The position numbers and the translations under genes are program-made. The notes beneath the pieces are model-generated. The model did not search any database and was not told the DNA's origin. It was given only the letters and a program-made list of their open reading frames with translations. Shown in pieces: positions 1 through 8,825 of a stretch of 48,197 nucleotides of DNA; position 1 is the first letter of the stretch, and every line of letters starts with the position of its first letter. The DNA comes from Fluviicola sp. (lineage in GTDB: Bacteria; Bacteroidota; Bacteroidia; Flavobacteriales_D; Crocinitomicaceae), in assembly GCA_020849495.1 (NCBI GenBank), contig JADLGD010000118.1, positions 1-48,197 on the forward strand. The letters run 5' to 3'.

Positions 1-2387
1 AAAAGCAGAAAAAAATCTACATCATTACCAAAGCTTCATCGTTGGAAGAAGCCAAACGCATCAATGCGGAAATATATGATTTAGCTATCACTAACAAAGA
101 TCGTTTCGCGATACAAGAATTGGTTTCTACGGCTCCTTATTTATTGCCTCAATCTAAAGTGGATGCAGCCAATGAAAAATGGACTTCTTTTTGGCAAAAT
201 AAAAAGACACAAGTTACACAAGACATTGCAACTGCTGCAGGAGCACACAATTTTTCTGAATCTGCTTTTGATCCCTTCTCAAACTGGATGTCATCTGGTA
301 TAGTTGATTCGAAAACAGGGGCTGAGTTGTGTATTGAAATGGGGTTTGATAAATTCAAGTACACGGATAAAAAAGGCGTTTCTTTTATAACCAGTATTGT
401 TTTAGACCGTTCACAATTGACTGCATGTAAAGCTGCGTTCAATCAAGTGGATGGCGCTTTTGTCCTTGATATAGCTGATATCACTGCAAAAATGTTGAAT
501 TCTGTTCAATCGGATTTCAATTACTTATTGTTGTTCTCTTCCTTGTTGGTTTTCATATCCTTGTTGGTCGTTTATGGTCGAATTGAATTGGCCATTTTTG
601 CGTTCTTTCCAATGGTATTGGGTTGGATTTGGATTTTGGGGATTTCCAATTTGCTGGATCTGAAATTTAACTTTGTCAACATTGTCATTGCGACATTCAT
701 TTTTGGTTTGGGTGATGATTTCAGTATTTTCATCACCGATGGTTTGATTCAACGATTTAAAACGGGAACAGACATCATCAAATCGTACCGCTCAGCAATT
801 GTGCTTTCTGGTTTGACAACGATTATTGGAACCGGGGCACTTTATTTTGCTCAGCATCCAGCGATTCATTCCATTGCTTTGATCAGTGTAGTTGGAATTG
901 CTTGTATTTTATTCATCACACTGTTTCTACAACCCATCATATTCAATGCTTTAGCGATTAATCGTGTCAAGAAAGGCAGGGTACCGATTACCTTCTTTAC
1001 TTTGATCTACAGTTTGGCTTTGTTTACTTATTTCTTTATTGGGAGTTTGTTTTTAAATTTGTTGTTGGTGTTGATCATCATGCCATTTCCAGCACCAAAA
1101 GCAAAGAAACGTGCATTTTTAAATTACTTGGTTTCCAAACTGGCAAAATCTACCCTTTATGCAGGTTTTCATGTGAAGAAACGCATCATCAATCCTGAAT
1201 TATTGGATTTTTCGAAGCCATCCATTTTAGTTGCGAATCATTCTTCTTTCTTAGATATTTTATTAGTGATCATGTTGCATCCAAAGGCAATCATCATTGT
1301 AAAGAGTTGGGTGTATAATTCACCAGTATTTGGCTTGTTTATTCGCTACGCTGGTTATCCTTTTTCCGAAGATGGCGCGGATTTAAACGTAGAAATCATC
1401 AAAAAACGCATTGAAGACGGCTATTCAATTGTTGTTTTCCCTGAAGGTACTCGCAGTCGAGATGGCGAAATCAAACGTTTTCACAAAGGCGCCTTTTTCT
1501 TAGCGAAACAATTGAATTTAGAGATTCAGCCTGTTTTGTTGATTGGAGCACATGAAGTGAATCCTAAAAATGATATTTTGATTAGCAAAGGACATTTGAA
1601 TGTGTTAGTTCTTGATCGTGTTTCATCTCCTGAAGAAGAAAGTTTTTCTCAATTTACCAAACGTGTTCAAACATTGATGCGCCAGGAATATGATTCAGGT
1701 AGAAAGCAATATGCTAAAACCAGTTTCTGGCAAACGGAATTGATCAAGAATTACGTATTGAAAGGGCCGATCTTAGAATGGTACGTTCGTGTTAAATGGC
1801 TGATGGAAAGAAAAAATTTCGAATATTACGACGAATTAATTGCCGACCGAAATGCTATTATGGATATTGGTTGTGGTTACGGATATTTGAGCTACTATTT
1901 GCATTATCGCAATCCGAAACGCACAATAAAAGCATTGGATTACGATGAAGAGAAAATATTAGTTGCTGAAAATGGAAGAAAGAAAAGTACCCTTTTAACG
2001 TTTGAAGCAGCTGACATTCGTGAAGTCAAATTTGATCCAATGGATGCCGTCTTCTTGAATGATGTGTTGCACTATTTGCCAAAATCAGATCAAGATCAAG
2101 TGCTAGAAAAAATTGCCTTATCACTGAATGAAAACGGGATTCTATTTATTCGTGATGGTTTAAAAGAATTGGAAGAACGATTTAAAAAGACAAAGATGAC
2201 AGAGTTCTTGTCTACAAAGTTGTTCAAGTTCAATAAAACGACCAATGATTTATCCTTCTTGTCACGAGTTGAAATGGAAGAATTTGCCATAAAACATGGA
2301 TTTTCATTAGAAATCATTGAACACTCGAAAATGACATCAAATGTTTTGTTAATATTGCGTAAAGGAACAAATGGAAACTCCATCTAA
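1..2387 (+). CDS. Trifunctional MMPL exporter / PlsC-like acyltransferase / SAM methyltransferase (5' partial), flexirubin-type cluster
   Basis: The frame is open to the left edge, so the N-terminal part lies outside the window. Numbering from a TTG codon at 42, the visible protein has the second half of an MMPL (RND-superfamily) transporter with about six membrane segments at residues 160-345, including a GDDFSIF motif near 224-230 like the MMPL proton-relay aspartates. A lysophospholipid-acyltransferase domain follows, with NHSSFLD (399-405) and FPEGTRSRDG (466-475), and then a class I SAM methyltransferase with DIGCGYGYL (608-616). This three-domain fusion is typical of aryl-polyene and flexirubin clusters of Bacteroidota. 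It probably exports the polyene or its carrier lipid and acylates or methylates the product. Those substrates are inferred; the domains are seen. It overlaps the next gene by 17 bp, which indicates an operon. Confidence 0.9.
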   Translation, partial: KQKKIYIITKASSLEEAKRINAEIYDLAITNKDRFAIQELVSTAPYLLPQSKVDAANEKWTSFWQNKKTQVTQDIATAAGAHNFSESAFDPFSNWMSSGIVDSKTGAELCIEMGFDKFKYTDKKGVSFITSIVLDRSQLTACKAAFNQVDGAFVLDIADITAKMLNSVQSDFNYLLLFSSLLVFISLLVVYGRIELAIFAFFPMVLGWIWILGISNLLDLKFNFVNIVIATFIFGLGDDFSIFITDGLIQRFKTGTDIIKSYRSAIVLSGLTTIIGTGALYFAQHPAIHSIALISVVGIACILFITLFLQPIIFNALAINRVKKGRVPITFFTLIYSLALFTYFFIGSLFLNLLLVLIIMPFPAPKAKKRAFLNYLVSKLAKSTLYAGFHVKKRIINPELLDFSKPSILVANHSSFLDILLVIMLHPKAIIIVKSWVYNSPVFGLFIRYAGYPFSEDGADLNVEIIKKRIEDGYSIVVFPEGTRSRDGEIKRFHKGAFFLAKQLNLEIQPVLLIGAHEVNPKNDILISKGHLNVLVLDRVSSPEEESFSQFTKRVQTLMRQEYDSGRKQYAKTSFWQTELIKNYVLKGPILEWYVRVKWLMERKNFEYYDELIADRNAIMDIGCGYGYLSYYLHYRNPKRTIKALDYDEEKILVAENGRKKSTLLTFEAADIREVKFDPMDAVFLNDVLHYLPKSDQDQVLEKIALSLNENGILFIRDGLKELEERFKKTKMTEFLSTKLFKFNKTTNDLSFLSRVEMEEFAIKHGFSLEIIEHSKMTSNVLLILRKGTNGNSI

Positions 2388-3903
2388 TACATATGATTTT
2401 ATTGTAATTGGTAGTGGAATGGGCGGCTTAACATCAGCACTTATTCTTGCCAAGGAAAACCATCGTGTGTTAGTTTTAGAGAAGAATCATCAAATTGGTG
2501 GTGCTCTTCAAGTCTTCAGTAGAGATAAATGTGTTTTTGATACTGGTGTACACTATGTTGGTGGTTTAGACAAGGGAGAAAACTTGTACCGTTTGTTTAA
2601 TTACCTGGATATTTACAAAGATTTAAAACTTCAGTCTTTGGATCGTGATTGTTTTGATAAGATTCGTTTTGAGGATGGAAGCGAATACAAACACGGTCAA
2701 GGATACGAAAATTTTGCTGCAGAATTAATTCGATCATTTCCTGATGAAGCTGCTGCAATTCATGCTTTTTGTGATAAAATACAAGAAGTGTGTGGCATGT
2801 TTCCGATGTATAACATTGATGATGTCGTTATTGGTTCCTATTATGAAAATCCGGAAATTCTTGCTTTAGGTGCTTGGGATTATGTCTGTAGTATTACGGA
2901 AAACGAAAAATTGCGCAACGTTTTATTAGCAAACGGACCTTTGTATGCAGGCGAAATTAAATCAACCCCTTTTTACGTTGTTGCTTTAATTGCAAATAGT
3001 TACATCAAAGGAAGTTACCGATTAGTAGATGGTGGTTCTCAAATTGCCAAATCATTGGTGAAGCGTTTCCGGGAACGCGGGGGTGAAATATTGAAGCACA
3101 AAGAAGTTATCAGTGCTGTATATAACGAAGATGGTACGGTTAAAGGAGTAAATTGTAGTGATGGAACAACCTATTATGGAAAGCAATTCATTTCCAATAT
3201 GCACCCATCATTAACCATTGATATTTTTGATCCTTCTCGTTTTAGAAAAGTCTATCGTGATCGCATCAAAAAATTAGAGAACACGGTATCTTCATTCATG
3301 GTGTATTTTTCACTGAAAGAAAAGGCTTTCCCTTATTTTAATTACAATTTTTACGATTATTATACGGAGGATATTTGGAACACAGTTGAGTATGATCAGG
3401 AAAACTGGCCTCAAATGATGTATGTCTGTACACCAGCAAGTTCAAAATCAGATACACATGCTGAATCTTTGTGTGTCATGTGCTACATGTCGATGGATGA
3501 AGTGAAACAATGGGAAAACACCTTCAATACCATTGCTCATCCTGATCAACGAGGAGAAGATTACACCGCTTTTAAACGTGCAAAGGAAGAATTGGTCATT
3601 CAACGATTAGAAAAAAAGTTTCCTGGGTTTAGGGATGGAATCATTAATGTGTACAGTTCTACGCCGTTAACATATAAAGATTATATTGGTACACCAGAAG
3701 GTTCATTGTATGGAATCAAAAAAGATTTCCGTTATCCTGAAGCGACCATTGTAAATACGAGAACGCGCATTCCAAATTTGTATTTAACAGGTCAAAATAT
3801 TGTGTTTCATGGGATATTAGGTGCTACAATTGGTGCCTTTGTGACATGTTTTAACTTTATAGATTATCAGCGACTTATTACTAAAATTAAGGAATATGAA
3901 TAA
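2371..3903 (+). CDS. FAD/NAD(P)-dependent oxidoreductase, retinol-saturase / CrtI-like, pigment cluster
   Basis: This 510-residue flavoprotein has an N-terminal Rossmann dinucleotide-binding motif, VIGSGMGGLTSA (residues 12-23), followed by LEKNHQIGG, the arrangement of the phytoene desaturase / carotenoid isomerase / retinol saturase superfamily. The C-terminal LYLTGQNIVFHGILGA segment resembles the second FAD-contact motif of that family. Such oxidoreductases recur in flexirubin clusters, where they are thought to act on the polyene chain; the actual substrate cannot be read from sequence. The start overlaps the end of the exporter gene by 17 bp and the stop overlaps the next gene by 8 bp, so the three forward genes should be co-transcribed and translationally coupled. 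No signal peptide is visible, so the protein is probably cytosolic or peripheral to the membrane. Confidence 0.88.
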   Translation: METPSNTYDFIVIGSGMGGLTSALILAKENHRVLVLEKNHQIGGALQVFSRDKCVFDTGVHYVGGLDKGENLYRLFNYLDIYKDLKLQSLDRDCFDKIRFEDGSEYKHGQGYENFAAELIRSFPDEAAAIHAFCDKIQEVCGMFPMYNIDDVVIGSYYENPEILALGAWDYVCSITENEKLRNVLLANGPLYAGEIKSTPFYVVALIANSYIKGSYRLVDGGSQIAKSLVKRFRERGGEILKHKEVISAVYNEDGTVKGVNCSDGTTYYGKQFISNMHPSLTIDIFDPSRFRKVYRDRIKKLENTVSSFMVYFSLKEKAFPYFNYNFYDYYTEDIWNTVEYDQENWPQMMYVCTPASSKSDTHAESLCVMCYMSMDEVKQWENTFNTIAHPDQRGEDYTAFKRAKEELVIQRLEKKFPGFRDGIINVYSSTPLTYKDYIGTPEGSLYGIKKDFRYPEATIVNTRTRIPNLYLTGQNIVFHGILGATIGAFVTCFNFIDYQRLITKIKEYE

Positions 3904-5116
3904 TGAATTTGATGTTGTTGTTATTGGAGCAGGACCAGCAGGTGCAATTGCTGCCAGTAAATTGATGAAGGATGGGTTTAGTGTCAAAATTCTTGAAAAA
4001 TTGCAATTTCCACGTTTTGTAATTGGCGAGAGTTTATTGCCGCTGTGCATGGATTACCTTGATGAATTGGGTTTCTTGCCTGCAGTCGTCGATCAACAAT
4101 TTCAAGTGAAAACAGGTGTGTGTTTTTACCATGAACATAAAAAATGTGATTTCTTATTTGAAAATCAATACACCAAAGGTTGGACCTATACTTATCAGGT
4201 AAAACGTGCAGATTTTGATTTGACTTTAGCGAATGTTGCTATTGAACAAGGAGCAGATTTGGAATACAATGCAACGGTAACGGCTGTTAAAACTTCTGCT
4301 ACGAAACAAGCAGTTTCTTATACCAATGAAGCAGGTGAAGCATTAACAATTGATTGCCGTTTTGTCATCGACGCAAGTGGTTACGGACGTGTTTTACCAC
4401 AGTTGTTTGATTTAGAAGTTCCAGTAAGCACACCGCCACGAGGAGCTATTTTTGCTCATGTGGATGATACAAAACGAACGGACAAAGCAGGGAGAAATAT
4501 TTTCGTACATGCTTTCAATAACAATACCGCTTGGATGTGGTCCATTCCTTTTTCAGATGGATCTACTTCAGTAGGGATTGTAGGTGAAGTTCCTTACATT
4601 GAAGAGTGTGACGAAAATAATGGTGCAAAATTCCGTGAAATGATTGAAAACTTCCCTGGCTTGGAAGGACGATACACCAATAACGATTTAAAATTTGAAC
4701 CTCGTAAAATAGTGAACTACGCTGTTTCAGTGAAACAACTGTATGGAGAAGGATACATTTTATGTGGTAACAGTACAGAATTCTTGGATCCAATCTTTAG
4801 TTCAGGTGTTACATTGGCTGTTTCATCTGGCTACAAAGCAGCTGCAATTGTTGCCGATCATTTGAAAGGTAAAGAAGTAGATTGGGATGCTGATTATGGC
4901 GATGTACTGAAAAAAGGTATTGATGTGTTCAGAAGTTATGTACTTGGTTGGTACGATGGCACACTAGGTAAAATCTTTTTTGGAGAAAATCAAAATGAAA
5001 CCATCAAGCAACAAATTTGCTCTGTTTTAGCTGGGTATATTTGGGATGATAGCAACCCGTTTGTGCGTAAACATAAAACAATGCTCAAAACAGTTGCACA
5101 CGTAGCAACAATGTAA
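3896..5116 (+). CDS. FAD-dependent halogenase-like / NAD(P)/FAD oxidoreductase, pigment cluster
   Basis: This 406-residue flavoprotein has GAGPAGAIAA at residues 11-20 for FAD binding, IGESLLP (43-49), and a WMWSIP motif (213-218) matching the WxWxIP signature of FADH2-dependent (tryptophan-7-halogenase-like) halogenases. Lys72, in a GF..11 residues..K-T-G context, lies about where phenolic halogenases of this family carry their active-site lysine; this placement was made by eye. Some flexirubins are chlorinated on the aromatic ring, so halogenation is plausible, but related cluster enzymes may be hydroxylases. It is the last gene of the forward operon, overlaps its predecessor by 8 bp (ATG inside the upstream end), and is followed directly by a strong hairpin terminator. 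Confidence 0.82.
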   Translation: MNNEFDVVVIGAGPAGAIAASKLMKDGFSVKILEKLQFPRFVIGESLLPLCMDYLDELGFLPAVVDQQFQVKTGVCFYHEHKKCDFLFENQYTKGWTYTYQVKRADFDLTLANVAIEQGADLEYNATVTAVKTSATKQAVSYTNEAGEALTIDCRFVIDASGYGRVLPQLFDLEVPVSTPPRGAIFAHVDDTKRTDKAGRNIFVHAFNNNTAWMWSIPFSDGSTSVGIVGEVPYIEECDENNGAKFREMIENFPGLEGRYTNNDLKFEPRKIVNYAVSVKQLYGEGYILCGNSTEFLDPIFSSGVTLAVSSGYKAAAIVADHLKGKEVDWDADYGDVLKKGIDVFRSYVLGWYDGTLGKIFFGENQNETIKQQICSVLAGYIWDDSNPFVRKHKTMLKTVAHVATM

Positions 5117-5130
5117 TAGAAACTATATAA

Positions 5131-5161
5131 AAAAACGCTCATGGAATCCATGAGCGTTTTT
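5131..5161. terminator. Bidirectional intrinsic terminator between convergent operons
   Basis: Bases 5131-5145 are a perfect reverse complement of 5147-5161, with A-rich left and T-rich right tails (core CGCTCATGGA). It sits 15 bp after the halogenase-like gene and 19 bp before the stop of the convergent reverse gene, so it can serve both strands. Confidence 0.9.
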
Positions 5162-5179
5162 TGTTGAATGACGTTTTAG

Positions 5180-5824
5180 TTAAACTCCAAATTCTTTTTT
5201 CCAAGCTTTGAAACGTTTTGATTTGATTTGATCAATCACTTCAAAATAGGGTTTTGCCCAATAATTTTTCAATCCAAATCCACCAGCAACACCAGTAAAT
5301 GCTTCTGTATGAATGATTTCTTTTGTGCTCAAATTGAAAATTAATAAATGAAATTTCGCTTTTTGAGTTGTTTTATTCATGTATTCACACACCAATAAAA
5401 CACCAAATCCTTCTGTAACATTGTAGTTGTAATCTTTCACAAATGATTTGATGTCTTCTGTTGTGTAGTTTGGTTCTTCTTCCGCTTCCATGCTTTCAAT
5501 AGGAGCTGCAGCGTTGATCTTGTTGATTGCTCCAACTTTGAAATAAACGGTGTCTTTTCTCAATGCACCTTGAAGATCGTATTTTTTGTACTCCTTGATG
5601 ATTAATTCATTCCATGCTGGGAAATATTTGTCCTTTACCAATTGTGGACCTGATGCTCCTGCTTCTGCAAATTGATTGAAATCACCAATCATCTTCACGT
5701 GTGAATAATCAATCCCTAACCAAGTTACCTTGTGTTCTGATCCATTAACCAATTCTTTCATGGTTTGTGCGTTTGTAGCGAAACTTGCAAAAGCGATTGC
5801 TACACTCAATAAAATTGCTTTCAT
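5180..5824 (-). CDS. Secreted protein of unknown function, paralogue of the 14740-15390 protein
   Basis: This 214-residue protein has a classical signal peptide cleaved after ATNA, before Gln20. I do not recognise a named family. A GIDYSHVK motif near residues 37-44 and a C-terminal block with GVLLVCEY and FNLSTKEIIHTE align well with the protein at 14740-15390, which has GIDYSPLE, GFVVLVEAF and FDNASKEVLWR. The two are therefore paralogues about 9 kb apart. The gene lies only 11 bp downstream of the acyl-CoA ligase on the same strand and ends at a shared terminator, so it is probably the last gene of the reverse pigment operon. Whether it contributes to pigment formation is unknown; location and co-orientation are the only links. 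Confidence 0.8.
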   Translation of the reverse strand: MKAILLSVAIAFASFATNAQTMKELVNGSEHKVTWLGIDYSHVKMIGDFNQFAEAGASGPQLVKDKYFPAWNELIIKEYKKYDLQGALRKDTVYFKVGAINKINAAAPIESMEAEEEPNYTTEDIKSFVKDYNYNVTEGFGVLLVCEYMNKTTQKAKFHLLIFNLSTKEIIHTEAFTGVAGGFGLKNYWAKPYFEVIDQIKSKRFKAWKKEFGV

Positions 5825-5835
5825 ATGCTGTGGTT

Positions 5836-7080
5836 TTATTTAAATACTATTTTTTCGGGTTTTCGCATGTGGTTTTTATACACCTGACTTCTTAAATAGT
5901 CCGTTTCTAAAAACACAAAATGCGGAACCACTCTCAGTTTGGATTTACATTGTTCAATAATGTGCTGTAAATCTGCACTGTATTCTATTTTTTTCTCCAA
6001 TAAAACGGTAATGACATCATTGTTCATATAGTCTTTGGAGACCTCGACTTTGTAACAACTTACTGCTGGTATTCCATCAAAAATTTCATAAATCGCATTC
6101 GGATAGATCGTTGTTCCTTTGAATTTGATCAATTGGTTTTTACGACCTAAAATTGGTCCTAATCGAGGACTTTTCTTACCACATGAACATGCGGTTTTGT
6201 AGATTCGTGCAACATCACCGGTTTTGTAGCGAATCAAAGGTGTGCCTGTAGTACCTAAAGTAGTGATGACAATTTCGCCAGTTTCGTTATCTGCAACTGG
6301 TTTTCCTGCATCATCGAGCACTTCAAGGAACAATAATTCTTCATTCAAATGGCACCCTTGATGCGCTTTACATTCGGTAAATGCAGCGCCCATTTCAGTG
6401 GATGCATAAGTAGAAAACAACTCAACATCCCATTCATCGGTGATGCGTTTTCCTAAAATATTGTAGGTTAAATCATCTTCTCGTATCGGTTCACCAATGC
6501 AAATAATACTTTTTACACTCGAATTCTTGAAATCAATGTCGTGCTGTTTGGCATAATCGATCAAATTGATGATGAAACTAGGTACAGCAATGAGAATGGT
6601 TGGTTTGTTTTTCAAAATGGATTCCCATTGCAAGGCAGGAACTCCTGGACCAATGCGAATCATTCCCGCTTTCAATGCTTGAACGCCCAGATAGTAAGCC
6701 AAACCAGCCATGAATTGCTTGTCGATGGTGGTCATCAATTGAAAGATATCACCTGCTTTTGCTCCTGTCAATTCAAACGATGATTTTTCATTCTCAGCCA
6801 ATCGTTCTAAATCTGTTCGTGTGAGGTAAATCGTCACAGGTTTACCAGAAGTGCCAGAAGTCGTTACATATTCTGCTACTTCCGAAAGCGGTACACAACG
6901 AAAATCGTCGTTTCGAGTGGATAAATCTTCTTTCGTTGTAAAGGGAATCGCTTCCCAAGAAACATTAACTAAGTCTATAGTTGAAAAATGATCGTTGTAA
7001 AATGGAGAATGAGCACCAGCATAAGATAACGCTTTTTGTAAAGCTGTTTCCACCGTTGAATTTAGTTCGTTTTCAATCAT
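5836..7080 (-). CDS. Acyl-CoA / phenylacetate-CoA ligase-like AMP-forming ligase, pigment cluster
   Basis: This is an adenylate-forming enzyme of the PaaK-like family, about 414 residues. It carries the P-loop-type motif TTSGTSGKPVTIY, the YASTEMGAA segment that contacts the acyl-adenylate, and RYKTGDVARI followed by GRKNQLIKFKG near the hinge. It probably activates an aryl or fatty carboxylic acid for the polyene-resorcinol pathway; the substrate is inferred from context. I chose the ATG at 7080 because it forms an ATGA overlap with the stop of the upstream gene. An in-frame ATG at 7101 would add seven residues and overlap by 25 bp. The gene is the middle member of the reverse operon 8753 to 5180. 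Confidence 0.88.
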   Translation of the reverse strand: MIENELNSTVETALQKALSYAGAHSPFYNDHFSTIDLVNVSWEAIPFTTKEDLSTRNDDFRCVPLSEVAEYVTTSGTSGKPVTIYLTRTDLERLAENEKSSFELTGAKAGDIFQLMTTIDKQFMAGLAYYLGVQALKAGMIRIGPGVPALQWESILKNKPTILIAVPSFIINLIDYAKQHDIDFKNSSVKSIICIGEPIREDDLTYNILGKRITDEWDVELFSTYASTEMGAAFTECKAHQGCHLNEELLFLEVLDDAGKPVADNETGEIVITTLGTTGTPLIRYKTGDVARIYKTACSCGKKSPRLGPILGRKNQLIKFKGTTIYPNAIYEIFDGIPAVSCYKVEVSKDYMNNDVITVLLEKKIEYSADLQHIIEQCKSKLRVVPHFVFLETDYLRSQVYKNHMRKPEKIVFK

Positions 7081-8753
7081 GAATTCTTTGCTTGCTGACA
7101 TTCTTTAATCAGGTTTTTAAGTTCTTCTTCTATTTGCTTCGAAGCAACCCTTTTTGTCAAAGATTGCTTGAAATAGTAAATTGCTTTAGAATACTTAGTT
7201 TGTTTCATGTAGTATTTCCCTAGCATTTCATACGTTACATACGATTCGCTATTACAAGCAATGAATGAAGTAACCTGTTTATCCGACAAATGAAGCGATT
7301 TATCAAATAGTAAATAGCCCGAAATTTGTTGTTTGACTTTTTTAAAGTGTAAAAAGCTAGAATAAGCTTTTGTTTGAATAAACGAAGAAGCAGGAATCGT
7401 TGTCTCAATAATCGCTTTTTTCAACTTAAACGTCTTATTCAAGTCATAAGCTAAATAACTTCCTAGTTGAAAATGAGAACTGGAAATGTAAAATAAACGC
7501 TGATTTGGAACGAAAATCACACTGTGGTGAGCAATGAGTTGATTGATCGCACGCGGATTTCCCAAACCAAGGGTATCATTGTGTTCGCCCAATTGATCAC
7601 GTAGCAATGCCGCAATGCTTGTAGGATTAAATGTGGCTTGTTTTTTCAGCAATTCATCAACTCTAGAATAACGGAATTTGCTATCACTTTGACGAATATT
7701 GTCAATATTGATGGGGTCTTTTTTAAAGGTGGTTGATTGATAGTGATTGGAACAAACCAACTGATCGGTAGTTGACTCATAAACACCCATTTTTGTAGGT
7801 GATTTTTCAATCAATACCGCTTTGCCATCTGTCGCAGAAGCAATCATTAAGGTTTCAGAAACAAACGTTTGGCGTTTCTTCGCAATTGCAATGGCTTCTT
7901 TGATGTTGCCTGCATATTGCAAGATTTCTCTGGCTAATAATGAGATGGGCATTTTAGAACCCGTAGGCAAATCCGATTTGGAAGCATTGATGGTGACTGT
8001 CAACCCTTTTTCATTCATACCTGAAGCTACACCTGTAAAACCAGCCCACGAGTATGAAGCAAACTTGTAGCCTTTACTTGGATTTACAAAAATGACCAAC
8101 TTGTTTTTAGCAAATTCATCACCTACGTAGAAATCAAAATTGCGGCCTACCATCAATTCTTGGTTTTCTGTTTTAGTCCCTTTGAGTGCAAAAGAAGTAC
8201 AACCGACCATGCTGTAATCATTCAAGGCATGACCAATGTCGTGAGCAGCGTGGTAGTTGAGAATGCGGGTATATTTTGCAGCAACGTAGTTGTATTCGTC
8301 TGAAAACGATTGTGAAATACCATAGATTTCTTGCTGATTTTCCAAGGGAATGTTTTCAGGCAAATCGCTGTTGAAAAAGCCTACAAACAGCTTGATGGAT
8401 TGACGCCAAAAGCCGTTCGGAATGAATTGATTAATCTGAGCAACGAAAATATCTTCCTGTTCTTGGACCAATTCTTTTGCTAATTCGCCGTAAACCAAAC
8501 CGCGTTCGTAAGGCTCACCCTCCAAGTACATTTCCCAAATACCGAATTCATTTTTACGCAAATAATTGTTGCCTAAAACATAATGATTGGGTCCCACTTT
8601 TTCACGTTTACCAATAGTTGTGTTTGGTACTGTCGGTGGTTCAATGTGGGCACTGTACAGAATATAAGTGAACAGACAAAAAAGGATTGCAAAAAAGAGT
8701 TCTGTTGGAATCCAAATGAGTCTGAATACATATTTTAATAGGGTCTTAATCAC
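7077..8753 (-). CDS. C45-family (AAT-type) autoproteolytic acyltransferase/hydrolase with N-terminal membrane anchor and TPR tail
   Basis: This 558-residue protein has a single hydrophobic segment near residues 12-34, so the catalytic part should sit outside the cytoplasmic membrane. The MVGCTSFAL motif provides Cys185 as the candidate N-terminal nucleophile of the penicillin-acyltransferase (AAT/C45) fold, followed by GRNFDF and a WAGFTGVASGMNEKGL block typical of the family. The last 60 residues look like a TPR hairpin (YYMKQTKYSKAIYYF). C45 enzymes are regular members of flexirubin and dialkylresorcinol clusters, where an acyl-transfer step joining the two halves of the pigment is plausible but not shown here. 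Its stop overlaps the ligase start by 4 bp. Confidence 0.85.
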   Translation of the reverse strand: MIKTLLKYVFRLIWIPTELFFAILFCLFTYILYSAHIEPPTVPNTTIGKREKVGPNHYVLGNNYLRKNEFGIWEMYLEGEPYERGLVYGELAKELVQEQEDIFVAQINQFIPNGFWRQSIKLFVGFFNSDLPENIPLENQQEIYGISQSFSDEYNYVAAKYTRILNYHAAHDIGHALNDYSMVGCTSFALKGTKTENQELMVGRNFDFYVGDEFAKNKLVIFVNPSKGYKFASYSWAGFTGVASGMNEKGLTVTINASKSDLPTGSKMPISLLAREILQYAGNIKEAIAIAKKRQTFVSETLMIASATDGKAVLIEKSPTKMGVYESTTDQLVCSNHYQSTTFKKDPINIDNIRQSDSKFRYSRVDELLKKQATFNPTSIAALLRDQLGEHNDTLGLGNPRAINQLIAHHSVIFVPNQRLFYISSSHFQLGSYLAYDLNKTFKLKKAIIETTIPASSFIQTKAYSSFLHFKKVKQQISGYLLFDKSLHLSDKQVTSFIACNSESYVTYEMLGKYYMKQTKYSKAIYYFKQSLTKRVASKQIEEELKNLIKECQQAKNS

Positions 8754-8772
8754 GCTAGGATTTTTTCACACA

Positions 8773-8780
8773 CAAATATA
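8773..8780 (-). promoter_or_regulatory. Candidate -7 promoter element for the reverse pigment operon
   Basis: The reverse complement reads TATATTTG, a full match to the Bacteroidota -7 consensus TAnnTTTG. It ends 20 bp upstream of the C45 gene start in the 72-bp divergent gap. I did not find a convincing -33 TTTG at standard spacing, so this is a moderate call. Confidence 0.5.
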
Positions 8781-8825
8781 CACTAAATTCGTCCAGAAAT
8801 AGGAACTTGGACAGCGCCTCAAGCT

